A stretch of DNA of 64,000 nt from Saccharothrix ecbatanensis (GCF_014205015.1 NZ_JACHMO010000001.1:1612001-1676000), one strand, 5' to 3'. Shown: positions 36,649 to 45,180, counted from the stretch's first letter. Notes: generated by a model from the sequence alone, not told the origin. Numbers and translations are program-made.

Positions 36649-38139
36649 CTAACGACCGGGACTGCGCATCAGGATCAGGTCACCGTGCCCGCCGTAACCG
36701 AGGACGGGCTCGGCGTACTGCGTGCCGTCGAACGTGATCATCCACCACTCGCGCCCCACCTGAAGCAGCATCGGATGTGGGATGTTGGTGCCGTAGGGCG
36801 CATCCAGCGTGCCCAGCTTGCGCATCGACAGGTCGTACACGGGGTACTCGCGGGCGTCGCCGTCACTGGCGAAGACGTGCCACTTCCGGCCCACCCGCTG
36901 GATGATCGTGCCCTCGGTCTGGTCCACCGAGTTGTCCGCGCCGACCATCCGCAACGAGTCCGCGTAGTCCGCACCGACCGGCCCGACGGCGAGCGCCGGG
37001 TGGAACACGAACGCGGGCTGCTGCGCCTCGCTCTCCACGAACGCCACGTGCCAGCGGCCGTCGATGCGGGTCAGGGCCGGGTCCCACGAACTGACGGCCG
37101 TCGGCAACCCCAACCGCGAGGTGGGCAGGACATGCACGCCTTGCAGCACGTTCGCGGTGGTCGTGGTGTGCCGGACGTGGACGCCCCGGAACGCGAAGTC
37201 GCCCCAGGAACTCATCGCCAGGATGAACCGGCCGGTGCGGTCGTCGTACACGATCTGCCCGGCGTGGTCGCCCAGCACGACGCCGTCACGCTCGAAGAAC
37301 AGCACCGCGACCTGCTCCAACCGGCTCGGGTCGGCGAGGTCGATCGTCCACACCGCCCAGTGCGCCTGCTGGAAGAAACCCAACCCGGCGTTGGTCATCG
37401 TCAGGTACAGCTTGCCGTCCCGGATGAACGGCCGGCCGTCCGCGTGCTGCACGACGTGCGGATCACGCACACCGGCCTGCCCGAAGTAACCCGCCCGGAC
37501 CCGACCGAGCCGCACGTCGCCACGACCGCCGAAGGAGTAGTCGAGCCGACCCAGCACTGCGGGAACCCGCAGATCGACCAACGCCCGCACGCCGTCACGT
37601 TCGGTCAGCACCGGCTGCCACCCGGCGCCCGTGCCCGTCGTGTCGACCAGGACCGTCACCGCGTTCTCGTTCACCACCACGGCGAACCGGAACGCGCCGG
37701 CCACCCGCACCTCGGCGGACTTCACCACGGTGGTCGCGCCGCCGACGGTCACCTCGATCGTGGCACGCCCGGTGGTCGCGTCCAGCGTGCCGAGCACGGA
37801 CGTGCCGCCGCCCGCCAGCCCCGCCACCACGACACCAGCGGCCCGCTGCACCTCCACCAGCACCGACCCGAACGGCGCGCGCGGCCGGACGCCCGTGCTG
37901 ACGAGCGTGTCGGACGAGGCGGAAAGCGGGGTCACGGCGCTGTCGTACTGCACGAACCGCGGTGCGATCAGGTCGAACGGGCGGTACTTGTGCGATACCG
38001 CGAAGTGCAGGTCGAACGGGGTCACGGACGGCTCGGCCATCGCGGGCACGGTACCGAACAGCGCCGAGACCGCCCCGACCGCGCCCGCCGCCCCAGCGGT
38101 GCGCAGCAACCCGCGTCGACTCATGTCCCGTGCCACCAT
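36649..38139 (-). CDS. Tat-exported beta-propeller protein, glycosidase-like
   Basis: A 496-residue secreted protein. The signal has a twin-arginine motif (S-R-R-G-L-L-R) followed by an Ala/Gly/Val core and A-M-A-E, so export is by Tat in the folded state. After a beta-rich region (about 35-205), the C-terminal 290 residues repeat short Trp/Gly/Asp-rich strands (V-R-D-P-H-V, H-W-A-V-W-T-I-D, S-S-W-D-P-A-L-T, G-R-W-H-V-A-F). These resemble the five-bladed propeller of GH43-type glycosidases. I cannot assign catalytic acids with confidence, and no activity is claimed. Start ATG 38139 has GAGGAGG four to five bases upstream; a second ATG (M-S-R-R) lies five codons in. Confidence 0.65.
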   Translation of the reverse strand: MVARDMSRRGLLRTAGAAGAVGAVSALFGTVPAMAEPSVTPFDLHFAVSHKYRPFDLIAPRFVQYDSAVTPLSASSDTLVSTGVRPRAPFGSVLVEVQRAAGVVVAGLAGGGTSVLGTLDATTGRATIEVTVGGATTVVKSAEVRVAGAFRFAVVVNENAVTVLVDTTGTGAGWQPVLTERDGVRALVDLRVPAVLGRLDYSFGGRGDVRLGRVRAGYFGQAGVRDPHVVQHADGRPFIRDGKLYLTMTNAGLGFFQQAHWAVWTIDLADPSRLEQVAVLFFERDGVVLGDHAGQIVYDDRTGRFILAMSSWGDFAFRGVHVRHTTTTANVLQGVHVLPTSRLGLPTAVSSWDPALTRIDGRWHVAFVESEAQQPAFVFHPALAVGPVGADYADSLRMVGADNSVDQTEGTIIQRVGRKWHVFASDGDAREYPVYDLSMRKLGTLDAPYGTNIPHPMLLQVGREWWMITFDGTQYAEPVLGYGGHGDLILMRSPGR

Positions 38140-38221
38140 CGGTCCTCCTCGGACTTCTGCCGGTAATTTGTCAACAATGTGTTACAGGCAGTGGTGACGA
38201 AGTGTCCAGGGGCCGTTCGGT

Positions 38222-39040
38222 TCACCCGAAGTCCGGCTCCAGCGCGTATCTCACGTGGTGAGTGGAGTAGATCAGCGGCGTGCCGCGCCAACGTTCCACC
38301 ACAGTGACCTTGAGGACGCCGTCGTCCAGGCGCAACCTGCCGTGGAACCGCGAAGTGTCTTCGACGTCCAGCACTTCGGCCAGCACTACGGCACGAAGGT
38401 CACGCCCGATGGCGAGCAGCACACCGGCGTCCAGCACCACGATCGTGCCGTCGCCCAGCACGACCGGCTCGGCCACCAGCTGTTCCCGCAACGGGTGCCC
38501 ACGTTCGACCTCACCTCCCGGCAACAGCCTCACCACGGACGGACTCCGGTTGCCGCACTCGACCACCACCACGTCGTCCGTGTCGGCGAACGGGACGTAG
38601 TGCCCAGCGGTGCGCCAAGTCGCCAACTCCGTCCCATGGCGGTCGTGCAACCAGGTGTCGAACGTGTCGTAACCCTGTAGCCCCAACAAGAACCGGCCAC
38701 CGTCCAGCGCCGCGCCCCGCTGACCACGCAGATCGGCCACCCGGTCACCGGTGTCGAGGCGGAGCAACAGGGCAGGCCCGAGATGGCCCCAGGGGTGGTA
38801 GTCCAGCGAATCCGTCAACACCAGCAGCCGGTCCGCGCTCCCGTGCGCGGTATGTGGATTCGCGCCGCACCGGTGCCGCCACACCACCTTGCCCGCCCTC
38901 GACGCGACGAGTTCGACGCCGGTGGCGACGAGCCGCAACCCGTCCACCGTCCCGAGTTCCCGCGACTTCGACGGGAAATCCGGGCCATCCGACGTGGTCC
39001 GGTCGACTTCGACCGCCGTCCACTTCACGCCGTCAACCAC
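38222..39040 (-). CDS. Uncharacterised protein, PQQ/WD-type repeat-like
   Basis: A 272-residue cytoplasmic protein without signal or membrane segment. Short repeated beta motifs (L-V-L-T-D-S-L-D, G-R-F-L-L-G-L-Q, V-V-V-V-E-C-G-N, T-I-V-V-L-D-A-G) suggest an outer-strand propeller of PQQ or WD type. Function not recognised. The start is uncertain: GTG 39040 lies one base after the quinone-oxidoreductase stop inside a 17-bp tandem duplication. GTG 39028 is the start that would have existed before that duplication. It is the last gene of the MarR-oxidoreductase operon by position. Confidence 0.6.
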   Translation of the reverse strand: MVDGVKWTAVEVDRTTSDGPDFPSKSRELGTVDGLRLVATGVELVASRAGKVVWRHRCGANPHTAHGSADRLLVLTDSLDYHPWGHLGPALLLRLDTGDRVADLRGQRGAALDGGRFLLGLQGYDTFDTWLHDRHGTELATWRTAGHYVPFADTDDVVVVECGNRSPSVVRLLPGGEVERGHPLREQLVAEPVVLGDGTIVVLDAGVLLAIGRDLRAVVLAEVLDVEDTSRFHGRLRLDDGVLKVTVVERWRGTPLIYSTHHVRYALEPDFG

Positions 39041-39054
39041 TTCACGCCGTCAAC
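39021..39054. repeat. 17-bp perfect tandem duplication at a gene junction
   Basis: CACTTCACGCCGTCAAC occurs at 39021-39037 and again at 39038-39054 without a gap. It covers the stop codon of the oxidoreductase and the start codon(s) of the next gene, so it changes their overlap. Confidence 0.9.
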
Positions 39055-39947
39055 ACGATCTTCCCGCGCACGTGGCCGGCGCCGCTGACGCGATGCGCCT
39101 CGGCGGCCTCGGCCAGCGGGAACGTCGCCGCCACGGTGGTGCGGAGCTTTCCCTGCACGGCGAGGTCGGCCAGTTCGGCCAGGCGCTCGGCCGACCGCTG
39201 CTGCGGACCGCCGGTGAACACCACCCCCAGCTCGCCGGCGGCGCTGTCGGCGATGGTGACGATGCGGTCCGTGCCGCCGCGCAACTCGATCGAGTCCGGC
39301 AGCGCCCCCTTGCCCGCCACGTCGAACACCGCGTCGATCCCCTCCGGCGCCAACGCCCGCACCCGTTCGACCAGGCCTTCCCCGTACGTGGTGGGCGTCG
39401 CGCCGAGGGCGGCGACGTGCTCCTGGTTGTCCGGGCCGGCGGTGCCGATGACCCGCAGACCGGCCGCCACCGCCACCTGCACCGCCACCGAGCCCACACC
39501 GCCCGCCGCGCCGTGGACCAGCAGCGTTTCACCAGGCTGGACGTCCAGCAGACGCAGCACGCGGTCGGTCGTCTCACCGGCCACGGGCAGCGTCACGGCG
39601 TGCTCCCACGACAGCCCTTCGGGCTTGCGGGCGACCGAGGTGGCGAGGGTGTACTCGGCGTAGGAACCCGAGTCGGCGAACCCGAACACGGCGTCGCCGA
39701 CCGCGAGCCCGGTGACGTCCGGGCCGACCGCGTCGACCACACCGGCGACCTCGGAACCCAGGATCGTGGGCAGCGACGTGCGGAAGACCGCCTCCATCGA
39801 GCCCGAGCGGACCTTCCCGTCGAACGGGTTCACGCCCGCGGTCCGCACGTGGACGCGCACCTGGCCGGGACCGGGCTCGGGGCGTGCCACTTCGGACAAA
39901 CGCAGCTCTTCCGGTCCGCCGAACCGTTCCAGCACAACGGCTTTCAT
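39042..39947 (-). CDS. NADP-dependent quinone oxidoreductase (MDR superfamily)
   Basis: A 301-residue zinc-independent medium-chain reductase. The GroES-like N-terminal part has A-G-V-N-P-F-D and G-S-E-V-A-G-V-V-D. The nucleotide-binding motif H-G-A-A-G-G-V-G (G-x-x-G-x-x-G) is near residue 144. The catalytic zinc ligands of alcohol dehydrogenases are absent, as in quinone oxidoreductases. It probably reduces quinones or enones for detoxification. ATG 39947 overlaps the stop of the MarR gene (ATGA), so it is co-expressed with and likely controlled by that regulator. Confidence 0.88.
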   Translation of the reverse strand: MKAVVLERFGGPEELRLSEVARPEPGPGQVRVHVRTAGVNPFDGKVRSGSMEAVFRTSLPTILGSEVAGVVDAVGPDVTGLAVGDAVFGFADSGSYAEYTLATSVARKPEGLSWEHAVTLPVAGETTDRVLRLLDVQPGETLLVHGAAGGVGSVAVQVAVAAGLRVIGTAGPDNQEHVAALGATPTTYGEGLVERVRALAPEGIDAVFDVAGKGALPDSIELRGGTDRIVTIADSAAGELGVVFTGGPQQRSAERLAELADLAVQGKLRTTVAATFPLAEAAEAHRVSGAGHVRGKIVLTA

Positions 39948-40414
39948 CGTGAGGTCTCCTCGCTCGGGTAGGTGTGCCGGTGGGCGATCGCGTCTTCGAC
40001 CACGCTGGCGAGTCGGATGAAGGTGTCGGCTTCCTCTGAGGTCAGGTTGCGCACGGAGGCGCGTTCGAGGGTGGACCAGAGTCGGGTCACCGGTTCGCGC
40101 ATCGCACGGCCCTTGTCGGTGAGCCAGACGTGCAGCACCCGTCGGTCGCGTTCGCTCGGTTCCCGGGTCAGCAGACCGGCTTCCTGCATCCGGCGCAACG
40201 ACTTCGAAACCGTCGAGTGGTCGAGGCCGACGTGGTCCAGCAGTTCCGACTGCGTCTGCCCGTCCTGGTCGAACAGCCTCATCAGCAGTAGTTCCTGGCC
40301 GGGGTGCAGACCCAGGTCGCGCAGCAGCGCGGTGGCGAAACCGCGATGCGCGCGGGCCAGGGTGAAGATCGCGTAGCTCAGCCTGCCCGCGTCGGCCGTG
40401 CTCGGCTGTTCCAC
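39944..40414 (-). CDS. MarR-family transcriptional regulator
   Basis: A 156-residue MarR protein with the winged-helix core Q-S-E-L-L-D-H-V-G-L-D-H-S-T-V-S-K-S-L-R near 65-85 and the wing E-P-S-E-R-D-R-R-V-L-H-V-W-L-T-D-K-G. GTG 40414 has GGGAGG 6 bases upstream; longer frames upstream cross the divergent TetR promoter and are rejected. It is coupled to the quinone oxidoreductase. The CATGTGG/CCACATG dyad at 40427-40448 is its likely operator, so it should repress its own operon until an electrophile or ligand releases it. Confidence 0.88.
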   Translation of the reverse strand: MEQPSTADAGRLSYAIFTLARAHRGFATALLRDLGLHPGQELLLMRLFDQDGQTQSELLDHVGLDHSTVSKSLRRMQEAGLLTREPSERDRRVLHVWLTDKGRAMREPVTRLWSTLERASVRNLTSEEADTFIRLASVVEDAIAHRHTYPSEETSR

Positions 40415-40426
40415 GATCGCCTCCCT

Positions 40427-40448
40427 TTCATGTGGCTGACCACATGAA
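40427..40448. promoter_or_regulatory. MarR-type operator
   Basis: TTCATGTGG (40427-40435) and CCACATGAA (40440-40448) are perfect 9-bp arms with a 4-base centre, directly upstream of the MarR ribosome binding site. A related half site GGCCACATG follows near 40468-40476. Confidence 0.75.
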
Positions 40449-40484
40449 CCTACACGCTTAGTTGGTCGGCCACATGTCGGTATT

Positions 40485-40498
40485 CGGACTACAGTCCG
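40485..40498. promoter_or_regulatory. TetR operator at its own promoter
   Basis: CGGACTACAGTCCG overlaps a -10-like TACAGT (40490-40495) placed 8 bases before the TetR ATG. Close variants occur twice in the azoreductase promoter (42157-42170, 42188-42201), so one regulator probably serves both. Confidence 0.75.
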
Positions 40499-40503
40499 CC
40501 TCC

Positions 40504-41130
40504 ATGGGTGACAAGCGCGGGACGTCCTGGGACGTCGAGTTGGCGGGTATCCGTGAGGCGGCGCCGAAGGAGCGTGCGGACGCGGCGCGCAACCGGGCCA
40601 AGATCCTCGACGTCGCGGCACGGCTGTTCGCGCGGCACGGCGTCGCCGACGTGTCGATGGACCAGATCGCCAGTGAGGCCGGGGTCGGCAAGGGGACGCT
40701 GTTCCGCAGGTTCGGGGACAAGGCAGGCCTGGCGTCCGCTCTCCTGGGCGCCCGCGAGGAAGACCTCCAGGGTGCGATCCTCAGCGGCCCGCCGCCGTTG
40801 GGGCCCGGTGCGCCGGCGGGGGAGCGGCTGATCGCCTTCGTCACCGCGTACGCGCACTTCCTGGAGGCCAATCTCGATCTCGTGCGGCTGTCGGAGACGG
40901 CGAACCCCGGCGCGCGCTACCGGACGGGCGCGTACCGGTTCTGGCGCCTGCACGTGCGCATCCTGCTGGCCGAGGCGCGGCCGGACCTCGACGCCGACTT
41001 CTTCGCCCACGCGCTGCTTGCCCCGTTGGCTGCCGACCTCCGGCACGCGACCGGTGAGGAGCTCTCCGCCAAGCGCTTCGCCGACGGCATCGCCCGACTC
41101 GCACGTTCTCTATCTGGTCCGCAGTTGTAG
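40504..41130 (+). CDS. TetR-family regulator
   Basis: A 208-residue TetR protein. The helix-turn-helix is V-S-M-D-Q-I-A-S-E-A-G-V-G-K-G-T-L-F-R at about 56-74, followed by the usual F-G-D-K and a helical ligand domain. ATG 40504 is chosen. It is probably leaderless, with the operator CGGACTACAGTCCG covering the -10. ATG 40462, in frame, would place the operator inside the gene. Matching operators lie before the NADH-azoreductase 1.7 kb downstream, so the probable regulon is itself plus that enzyme. The two are separated by a recombinase relic and an unrelated minus-strand gene. Confidence 0.85.
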   Translation: MGDKRGTSWDVELAGIREAAPKERADAARNRAKILDVAARLFARHGVADVSMDQIASEAGVGKGTLFRRFGDKAGLASALLGAREEDLQGAILSGPPPLGPGAPAGERLIAFVTAYAHFLEANLDLVRLSETANPGARYRTGAYRFWRLHVRILLAEARPDLDADFFAHALLAPLAADLRHATGEELSAKRFADGIARLARSLSGPQL

Positions 41131-41179
41131 GTGGCTCCTGATCTCTAGCCTGCCGACTGTGAGGACTGGTTATGAGCCT

Positions 41180-41690
41180 GGTGGCTGGGTTGTGTTCCCA
41201 GCGGCCAGGCCGCCGCCACCTATGTCCACCGGGTCAACCAGGCGCACCTGAAGTTCCCCGGCCGGGTCCTGACCGGCACCGGACAAGCCCACGACATGCC
41301 GGCCAACCCGCTGTTGCAGATCTATCCCGGCCGCGCGATACCTGCGTGTTCGGCCAGGTCAAGGCACTTGCCGGCTACGCGGCCGCGAAGGCGACGTCCG
41401 CGCCACACCGGACCAGGACGACTGCCGCCCCAACCGTCAGAACATCGCCTGCACCGACCGCGACATCGCCGAAGATCGCCATCCTCGACGCGGCCGAGTT
41501 CCGGGACAACCACGACCCCTTCTCCCATCTGCAACGCGACCACCTCGCTCAATAAGCGCTGCACAGGTCTCGAAGCACTCATCCGCACCTACGCGCAGGT
41601 GATCAACGAGCTGACGCTGGAGAACAAGGCCCCACGGGAACAGGCTTCCAGCTCGACCGCCACTGTCACGCCGCTGTCCGGCACGGGTGA
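41180..41690 (+). pseudogene. Relic of a recombinase accessory region (integrase tail plus DUF6262-like)
   Basis: No frame is open throughout, but fragments in different frames resemble mobile-element proteins. D-T-C-V-F-G-Q-V-K-A-L followed in another frame by D-D-C-R-P-N-R-Q-N-I-A-C-T-D-R-D-I-A recalls the Cys-rich tail of some actinobacterial tyrosine recombinases. Then L-E-A-L-I-R-T-Y-A-Q-V-I-N-E-L-T-L-E-N-K-A, ending T-V-T-P-L, recalls the coiled end of DUF6262 proteins that accompany them. At least two frameshifts are needed. Family assignment is from memory of these motifs and is tentative. No terminal repeats were found. Confidence 0.4.
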
Positions 41691-41708
41691 TTTGCGAGGC
41701 TGGAACCG

Positions 41709-42029
41709 TCAGTCGGATGGCGGCAGCGCGAACCATCGACCCTGTTTGACCACCCGCAGTTCGCCGCAGGCAGCGAGCTGCTCGCACGCGGCGTTGACTT
41801 CCTCGTTTGTCAGAGGGTGGTATCCGTTGCCGGAGAGGAAGAGCTTGATTCGCCAGACGTCGAAGGCTTCCACCACGATGGTCGTGTGAGGGTCGGGGAT
41901 CAGGTCGACATCCACCTCACGGCCGTCCTCATCGGTCATACGACATCCCACGCCATGAACCGAGTACTCGATGCCGCTGGCCGTCCGACCCTCGCGGGCC
42001 ATCGTCCGCTGCGAGCGCGCCGCGAACAT
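41709..42029 (-). CDS. Small uncharacterised protein, DUF6896-like
   Basis: A frame of up to 106 residues with the conserved-looking block Y-S-V-H-G-V-G-C-R-M, then D-G-R-E-V-D-V-D-L-I-P-D and E-A-F-D-V-W-R-I-K-L-F, ending in a winged-helix-like C-terminus (N-A-A-C-E-Q-L-A-A-C-G-E-L-R-V-V). The first block resembles DUF6896, of unknown function. No good ribosome site precedes ATG 42029 or the ATG ten codons later, so the N-terminus is uncertain and the gene may be truncated, as expected beside a decayed element. Confidence 0.5.
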   Translation of the reverse strand: MFAARSQRTMAREGRTASGIEYSVHGVGCRMTDEDGREVDVDLIPDPHTTIVVEAFDVWRIKLFLSGNGYHPLTNEEVNAACEQLAACGELRVVKQGRWFALPPSD

Positions 42030-42146
42030 GCACGGTTTGTCACCACTACCGCACTTCCAGAAGCCCGCACTACGACCCGCTGATCAACAGGGCTTGACCG
42101 GTGAGAGAACGCCCGCCTGGTCCTGACGGGTTCGTGACGCGCATCG

Positions 42147-42201
42147 TTGACACAACCGGACCGCAGTCCGCTAAAGTCGGGGTTAACCGGACCGGAGTCC
42201 G
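42147..42201 (+). promoter_or_regulatory. Azoreductase promoter with two TetR operators
   Basis: TTGACA at 42147-42152 is a perfect -35, with TAAAGT at 42172-42177 as a possible -10 (19-base spacing). CGGACCGCAGTCCG (42157-42170) lies in the spacer and CGGACCGGAGTCCG (42188-42201) just downstream. The centres are 31 bases apart, about three helical turns. Both match the TetR operator at 40485. Confidence 0.75.
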
Positions 42202-42228
42202 GATGATGTCTCTCTGGAGGACTGCACC

Positions 42229-42855
42229 GTGACCACCCTTCTGCACATCTCCGCGTCACCCCGTGGCGAAGCCTCGGAATCGCTGGCGATCGCCCGCACG
42301 TTCCTCGACACCTACCGGGCAGCCCACCCCGATCACCGGATCGACACGTTCGACCTGTGGGACGGCACCCTGCCCCCGTTCGGTCCCGACGCGGCAGCCG
42401 CCAAGATGGCCGTGTTCGCCGGTCAGGAGCCGTCGGGTGCCGCCGCGCAGGCCTGGGACGCCGCCTCGCGCACGTTCGACCGCTTCGCCGCCGCCGACGC
42501 GTACCTGTTCAGCGTGCCGATGTGGAACGCGGGCGTGCCGTACATCCTCAAGCAGTTCATCGACGTGGTGAGCCAGCCGGGGATGGTGTTCGGGTTCGAC
42601 CCGGAGCGCGGCTACTCGGGTCTGCTGACGGGCAAGAAGGCCGCCGTCGTCTACACCAGCGCCGTTTACGGGGACGGTCGTGACACGGCGTTCGGGCAGG
42701 ACTTCCAGCGCCCGTTCTTCAGCGGCTGGCTGCGCTGGGCCGGCATCGCCGACGTCACCGAGATCAGCTTCCGCCCCAACCTCGTCACCGCCGATGCCGA
42801 GTTGGGGCGCAAGCAGGCCCACGAGGACGCGGTCACGGCGGCCAAGACGTTCTAG
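42229..42855 (+). CDS. azoR: FMN-dependent NADH-azoreductase
   Basis: A 208-residue flavodoxin-like quinone/azo reductase. The N-terminal FMN-phosphate loop H-I-S-A-S-P-R-G-E-A-S-E-S is at about 6-18. P-M-W-N-A-G-V-P-Y-I-L-K (about 96-107) and the T-S-A-V-Y-G-D-G region are hallmark AzoR segments. It reduces quinones, nitro and azo compounds with NADH. GTG 42229 has GGAGG 8 bases upstream. Two TetR operators in its promoter make it an inducible detoxification gene. It overlaps the convergent LuxR gene by four bases. Confidence 0.92.
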   Translation: MTTLLHISASPRGEASESLAIARTFLDTYRAAHPDHRIDTFDLWDGTLPPFGPDAAAAKMAVFAGQEPSGAAAQAWDAASRTFDRFAAADAYLFSVPMWNAGVPYILKQFIDVVSQPGMVFGFDPERGYSGLLTGKKAAVVYTSAVYGDGRDTAFGQDFQRPFFSGWLRWAGIADVTEISFRPNLVTADAELGRKQAHEDAVTAAKTF

Positions 42856-43916
42856 CGTTGCCCCTCGGGGAGGAGCTTGGCGACCAGTTCGCCGCGGCTG
42901 CGCACGTCGACCTTGCCGAACACCGACTTCAGGTGGTCCTGCACGGTGTGCGCGGAGATGGCGAGCCGGGCCGCGATGTCCGAAGTGGACCGTCCGGCGA
43001 CGACCTCCTGGCACACCTCGCGTTCGCGGGTGGTCAGGGAGTAGGCGGCGAACAGCAGGTCGAGCAGGTCGGCACCGGACGCCCGTTCCACGGTCACCGC
43101 CGTGTCGCCGTCGTCGTCCTCCCCGATCAACCGGTCCGCCCGCAACAGGATCCAGCCGCCGGACGCGTCGCGGACCCGTGCCCGGAACGTGCCCGACGAG
43201 GCGGACCGCGCCCCGACCACCACGGCCCGCAACAGCACCGCGAACCGGCCGGGCGCGATCTCGTCCAACTCCTGCTGCCACGATCGGGCGGCGGCCGTTG
43301 CGGCTCGCGGCACGCCGTCCGGGCCGATCACGACGATCGCCGGTTCGCCGGCGGCGCGGTGGTGCCCCGACCGGGCCGCCACCCTGGTCGCGGCGGCCAA
43401 CGCGGGTGCCACGGAGGCGACGAACTCGGCCTCGCGGTCGGTGAACTCGCCGCGCCGCACCATGCCCGCCGCGCCCCAGCACGTGCCGTCCACCCGGAAC
43501 ACCGCGCGGAGTTCGTTCTGGAGGCCGAGGGGGCGCCACACCTCGTTGAGCCGACCGCTGCGGGCGTGGCGTGGACCGTCCGACAGCCGTGCCACCGGGT
43601 TGGGGCGGCGGGCCAACTCGGCGAACGTGTGCGGCTCGGCGCCGTCGTACTCGTAGGTCGCGAGCAGCGGCTCGAACTCGGCGGGGATGCGCGTCGCGCC
43701 GCTGGTCATCGAGCTGATCACGGCGGTGTCCGGGTCGAGCGAGGCCCAGCAGGCGAGCTCCGTCGGCACCACCCGTTCGACCAGGTCGATGGCGGCGCGG
43801 TGCAGTTCGGCGACCGCGAGGCCCGCCGTTGCCAGTGCGGCGATCTCGCGTCGTGCGCCGATCGCCCGACCCTCCCACATGGCCTGAGTATGCGCCGGGA
43901 GGTGCGGTGTCGACAT
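42852..43916 (-). CDS. LuxR-family regulator with N-terminal GAF-like domain
   Basis: A 354-residue regulator. The C-terminal 65 residues are a LuxR helix-turn-helix (L-T-T-R-E-R-E-V-C-Q-E-V-V-A-G, then T-S-D-I-A-A-R-L-A-I-S-A-H-T-V-Q-D-H). Residues about 30-190 look like a GAF-type sensor domain (A-C-W-A-S-L-D-P, L-R-A-V-F-R-V-D-G-T-C-W-G). There is no receiver Asp pocket, so it is probably ligand-responsive. I use ATG 43916; an internal ATG (M-W-E-G) twelve codons later is possible. Divergent from the leaderless cupin gene, its most likely target. Confidence 0.82.
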   Translation of the reverse strand: MSTPHLPAHTQAMWEGRAIGARREIAALATAGLAVAELHRAAIDLVERVVPTELACWASLDPDTAVISSMTSGATRIPAEFEPLLATYEYDGAEPHTFAELARRPNPVARLSDGPRHARSGRLNEVWRPLGLQNELRAVFRVDGTCWGAAGMVRRGEFTDREAEFVASVAPALAAATRVAARSGHHRAAGEPAIVVIGPDGVPRAATAAARSWQQELDEIAPGRFAVLLRAVVVGARSASSGTFRARVRDASGGWILLRADRLIGEDDDGDTAVTVERASGADLLDLLFAAYSLTTREREVCQEVVAGRSTSDIAARLAISAHTVQDHLKSVFGKVDVRSRGELVAKLLPEGQR

Positions 43917-43967
43917 CCCACATTTCCGGGATGGAGGGCGGGGGTCGGCGGTTCCTACGGTCGGTTC

Positions 43968-44420
43968 ATGAAGACACACCTCAGTAGTGCCGGCGAGGGG
44001 TTCGAGCTGAACTCGCCGGACGCGAAGATCACCGTCAAGGTGGACGCCGGGCACACCGATGGCGCCTACGAACTGTTCGAGGTGGACGCGCCGCGCGGCC
44101 CGACCACGCCGCCGCACGGGACGCCGTGGGCGAAGGCGTACTACGTGCTGCACGGCCGGATGGCGGTGCTCGTGGACGGCGAGGTGTACGACGTCGGGCC
44201 GGGCGCGTCGATCACCATCCCGCCGGGGGCGTCGCACACGTTCACCGTGCACTCGCCGTCGGTGAAGTTCCTGGCGATCAGCCTGACCGACGCGATGGGC
44301 CGGTTCTTCCGCGACGTCGACCGCGTCGTGCCCGCCGGCACGCCCCTCGGCGCCGCCGCCCCGGTGCTCCAGGACGTGGTCGGGCGGCACGGGATCACGG
44401 TGGGGGAGTGGCCGTCGTGA
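43968..44420 (+). CDS. Cupin-domain protein
   Basis: A 150-residue single cupin. The barrel motifs are P-P-H-G-T-P-W-A-K-A-Y-Y-V-L-H-G-R-M-A at about 47-65 and G-A-S-I-T-I-P-P-G-A-S-H-T-F at about 81-94, with His residues in metal-ligand positions. Enzyme activity cannot be assigned. ATG 43968 directly follows TACGGT plus 6 bases, so the message is leaderless. Its stop overlaps the GTG of the DUF1304-like gene (GTGA), making a two-gene operon divergent from the LuxR regulator. Confidence 0.82.
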   Translation: MKTHLSSAGEGFELNSPDAKITVKVDAGHTDGAYELFEVDAPRGPTTPPHGTPWAKAYYVLHGRMAVLVDGEVYDVGPGASITIPPGASHTFTVHSPSVKFLAISLTDAMGRFFRDVDRVVPAGTPLGAAAPVLQDVVGRHGITVGEWPS

Positions 44421-44836
44421 ACGTCGGGGTGATGAGCGTCGTCGCGCAGGTGGCCGCCGGTCTGGCGGCGGGGGTGCACGTGCTGGTGTTCGTGTGGGAG
44501 ACGCTGCTGTTCGAGCGGCCGGGCGTGCACTGGGGCGTGTTCAAGGTCCGGACCGAGGACGTGGCACCCGTGCGACTGTGGTCGTTCAACGTGGGCCTGT
44601 ACAACCTGTTCCTCGGCTCCGGCACGGTCATCGGCCTGATCGCGCTGAACACGGGCAACGAGTCAATCGGCCGCGCGCTGGTGTTCTACACGTGCGGGTT
44701 CATGGTGCTGGCGGGCATCGGGCTCGGCGTCTCGGACCGGCTCGCGCTGAGCCGCCCGAAAGGCACCGGGGTGATCGGCACGATCTCCCAGATCACACCC
44801 GCGCTGGTCGCGGTCATCGCCTTGGCCTTGGCATAG
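44417..44836 (+). CDS. DUF1304-like integral membrane protein
   Basis: A 139-residue protein with four membrane helices (about 8-30, 55-77, 83-105, 117-138). The patterns W-E-T-L-L-F (about 27-32), N-V-G-L-Y-N-L-F-L-G and F-M-V-L-A-G-I match the small DUF1304 family of unknown role. GTG 44417 overlaps the cupin stop and has GGGGGAG 8 bases upstream. Likely translationally coupled to the cupin. Confidence 0.78.
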   Translation: MNVGVMSVVAQVAAGLAAGVHVLVFVWETLLFERPGVHWGVFKVRTEDVAPVRLWSFNVGLYNLFLGSGTVIGLIALNTGNESIGRALVFYTCGFMVLAGIGLGVSDRLALSRPKGTGVIGTISQITPALVAVIALALA

Positions 44837-44839
44837 CGC

Positions 44840-45180
44840 CTTGGCCCTGGTGCGCTGGCCCTAGCCAGCTCGGCTCCGGTGCGCTGGCCCTGGCGTTCTG
44901 GCCCTAGCCTCGTGGCTCCGGTGCGCTGGTCCCAGCGTCCCAGCGTCCTGGCTCTGGTGCGCTGGTCCCAGCGTCCCAGCGTCCCAGCGTCCCAGCGTCC
45001 CAGAGTCCCAGCGTCCTGGCTCTGCTGCCCTGGCTTGGCGTACTGGCTGTGGCGTCCTGGCCTTGGTGCGCTCTGGCTCTGGTGTAGCGCGCACTCGGTC
45101 TGTGCGCCCTCGCTCTGGTGTGGCTCTGGCTCTGGCGTGACCCGGCACGGTCGCGCTGTGTCGGCTGGGGCGGGTGGTTG
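44840..45180. repeat. Low-complexity intergenic tract with 8-nt tandem repeats
   Basis: Built from CTGGCYCTGGTGCGCTGG-like pieces. It includes two CCCAGCGT units at 44931-44946 and six in a row at 44967-45014 (one reads CCCAGAGT). Larger blocks (GGTGCGCTGGTCCCAGCG) also repeat. From about 45218 to 45322 the DNA changes to an AT-richer stretch without repeats or genes. Open frames here are low-complexity artefacts. Confidence 0.8.
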
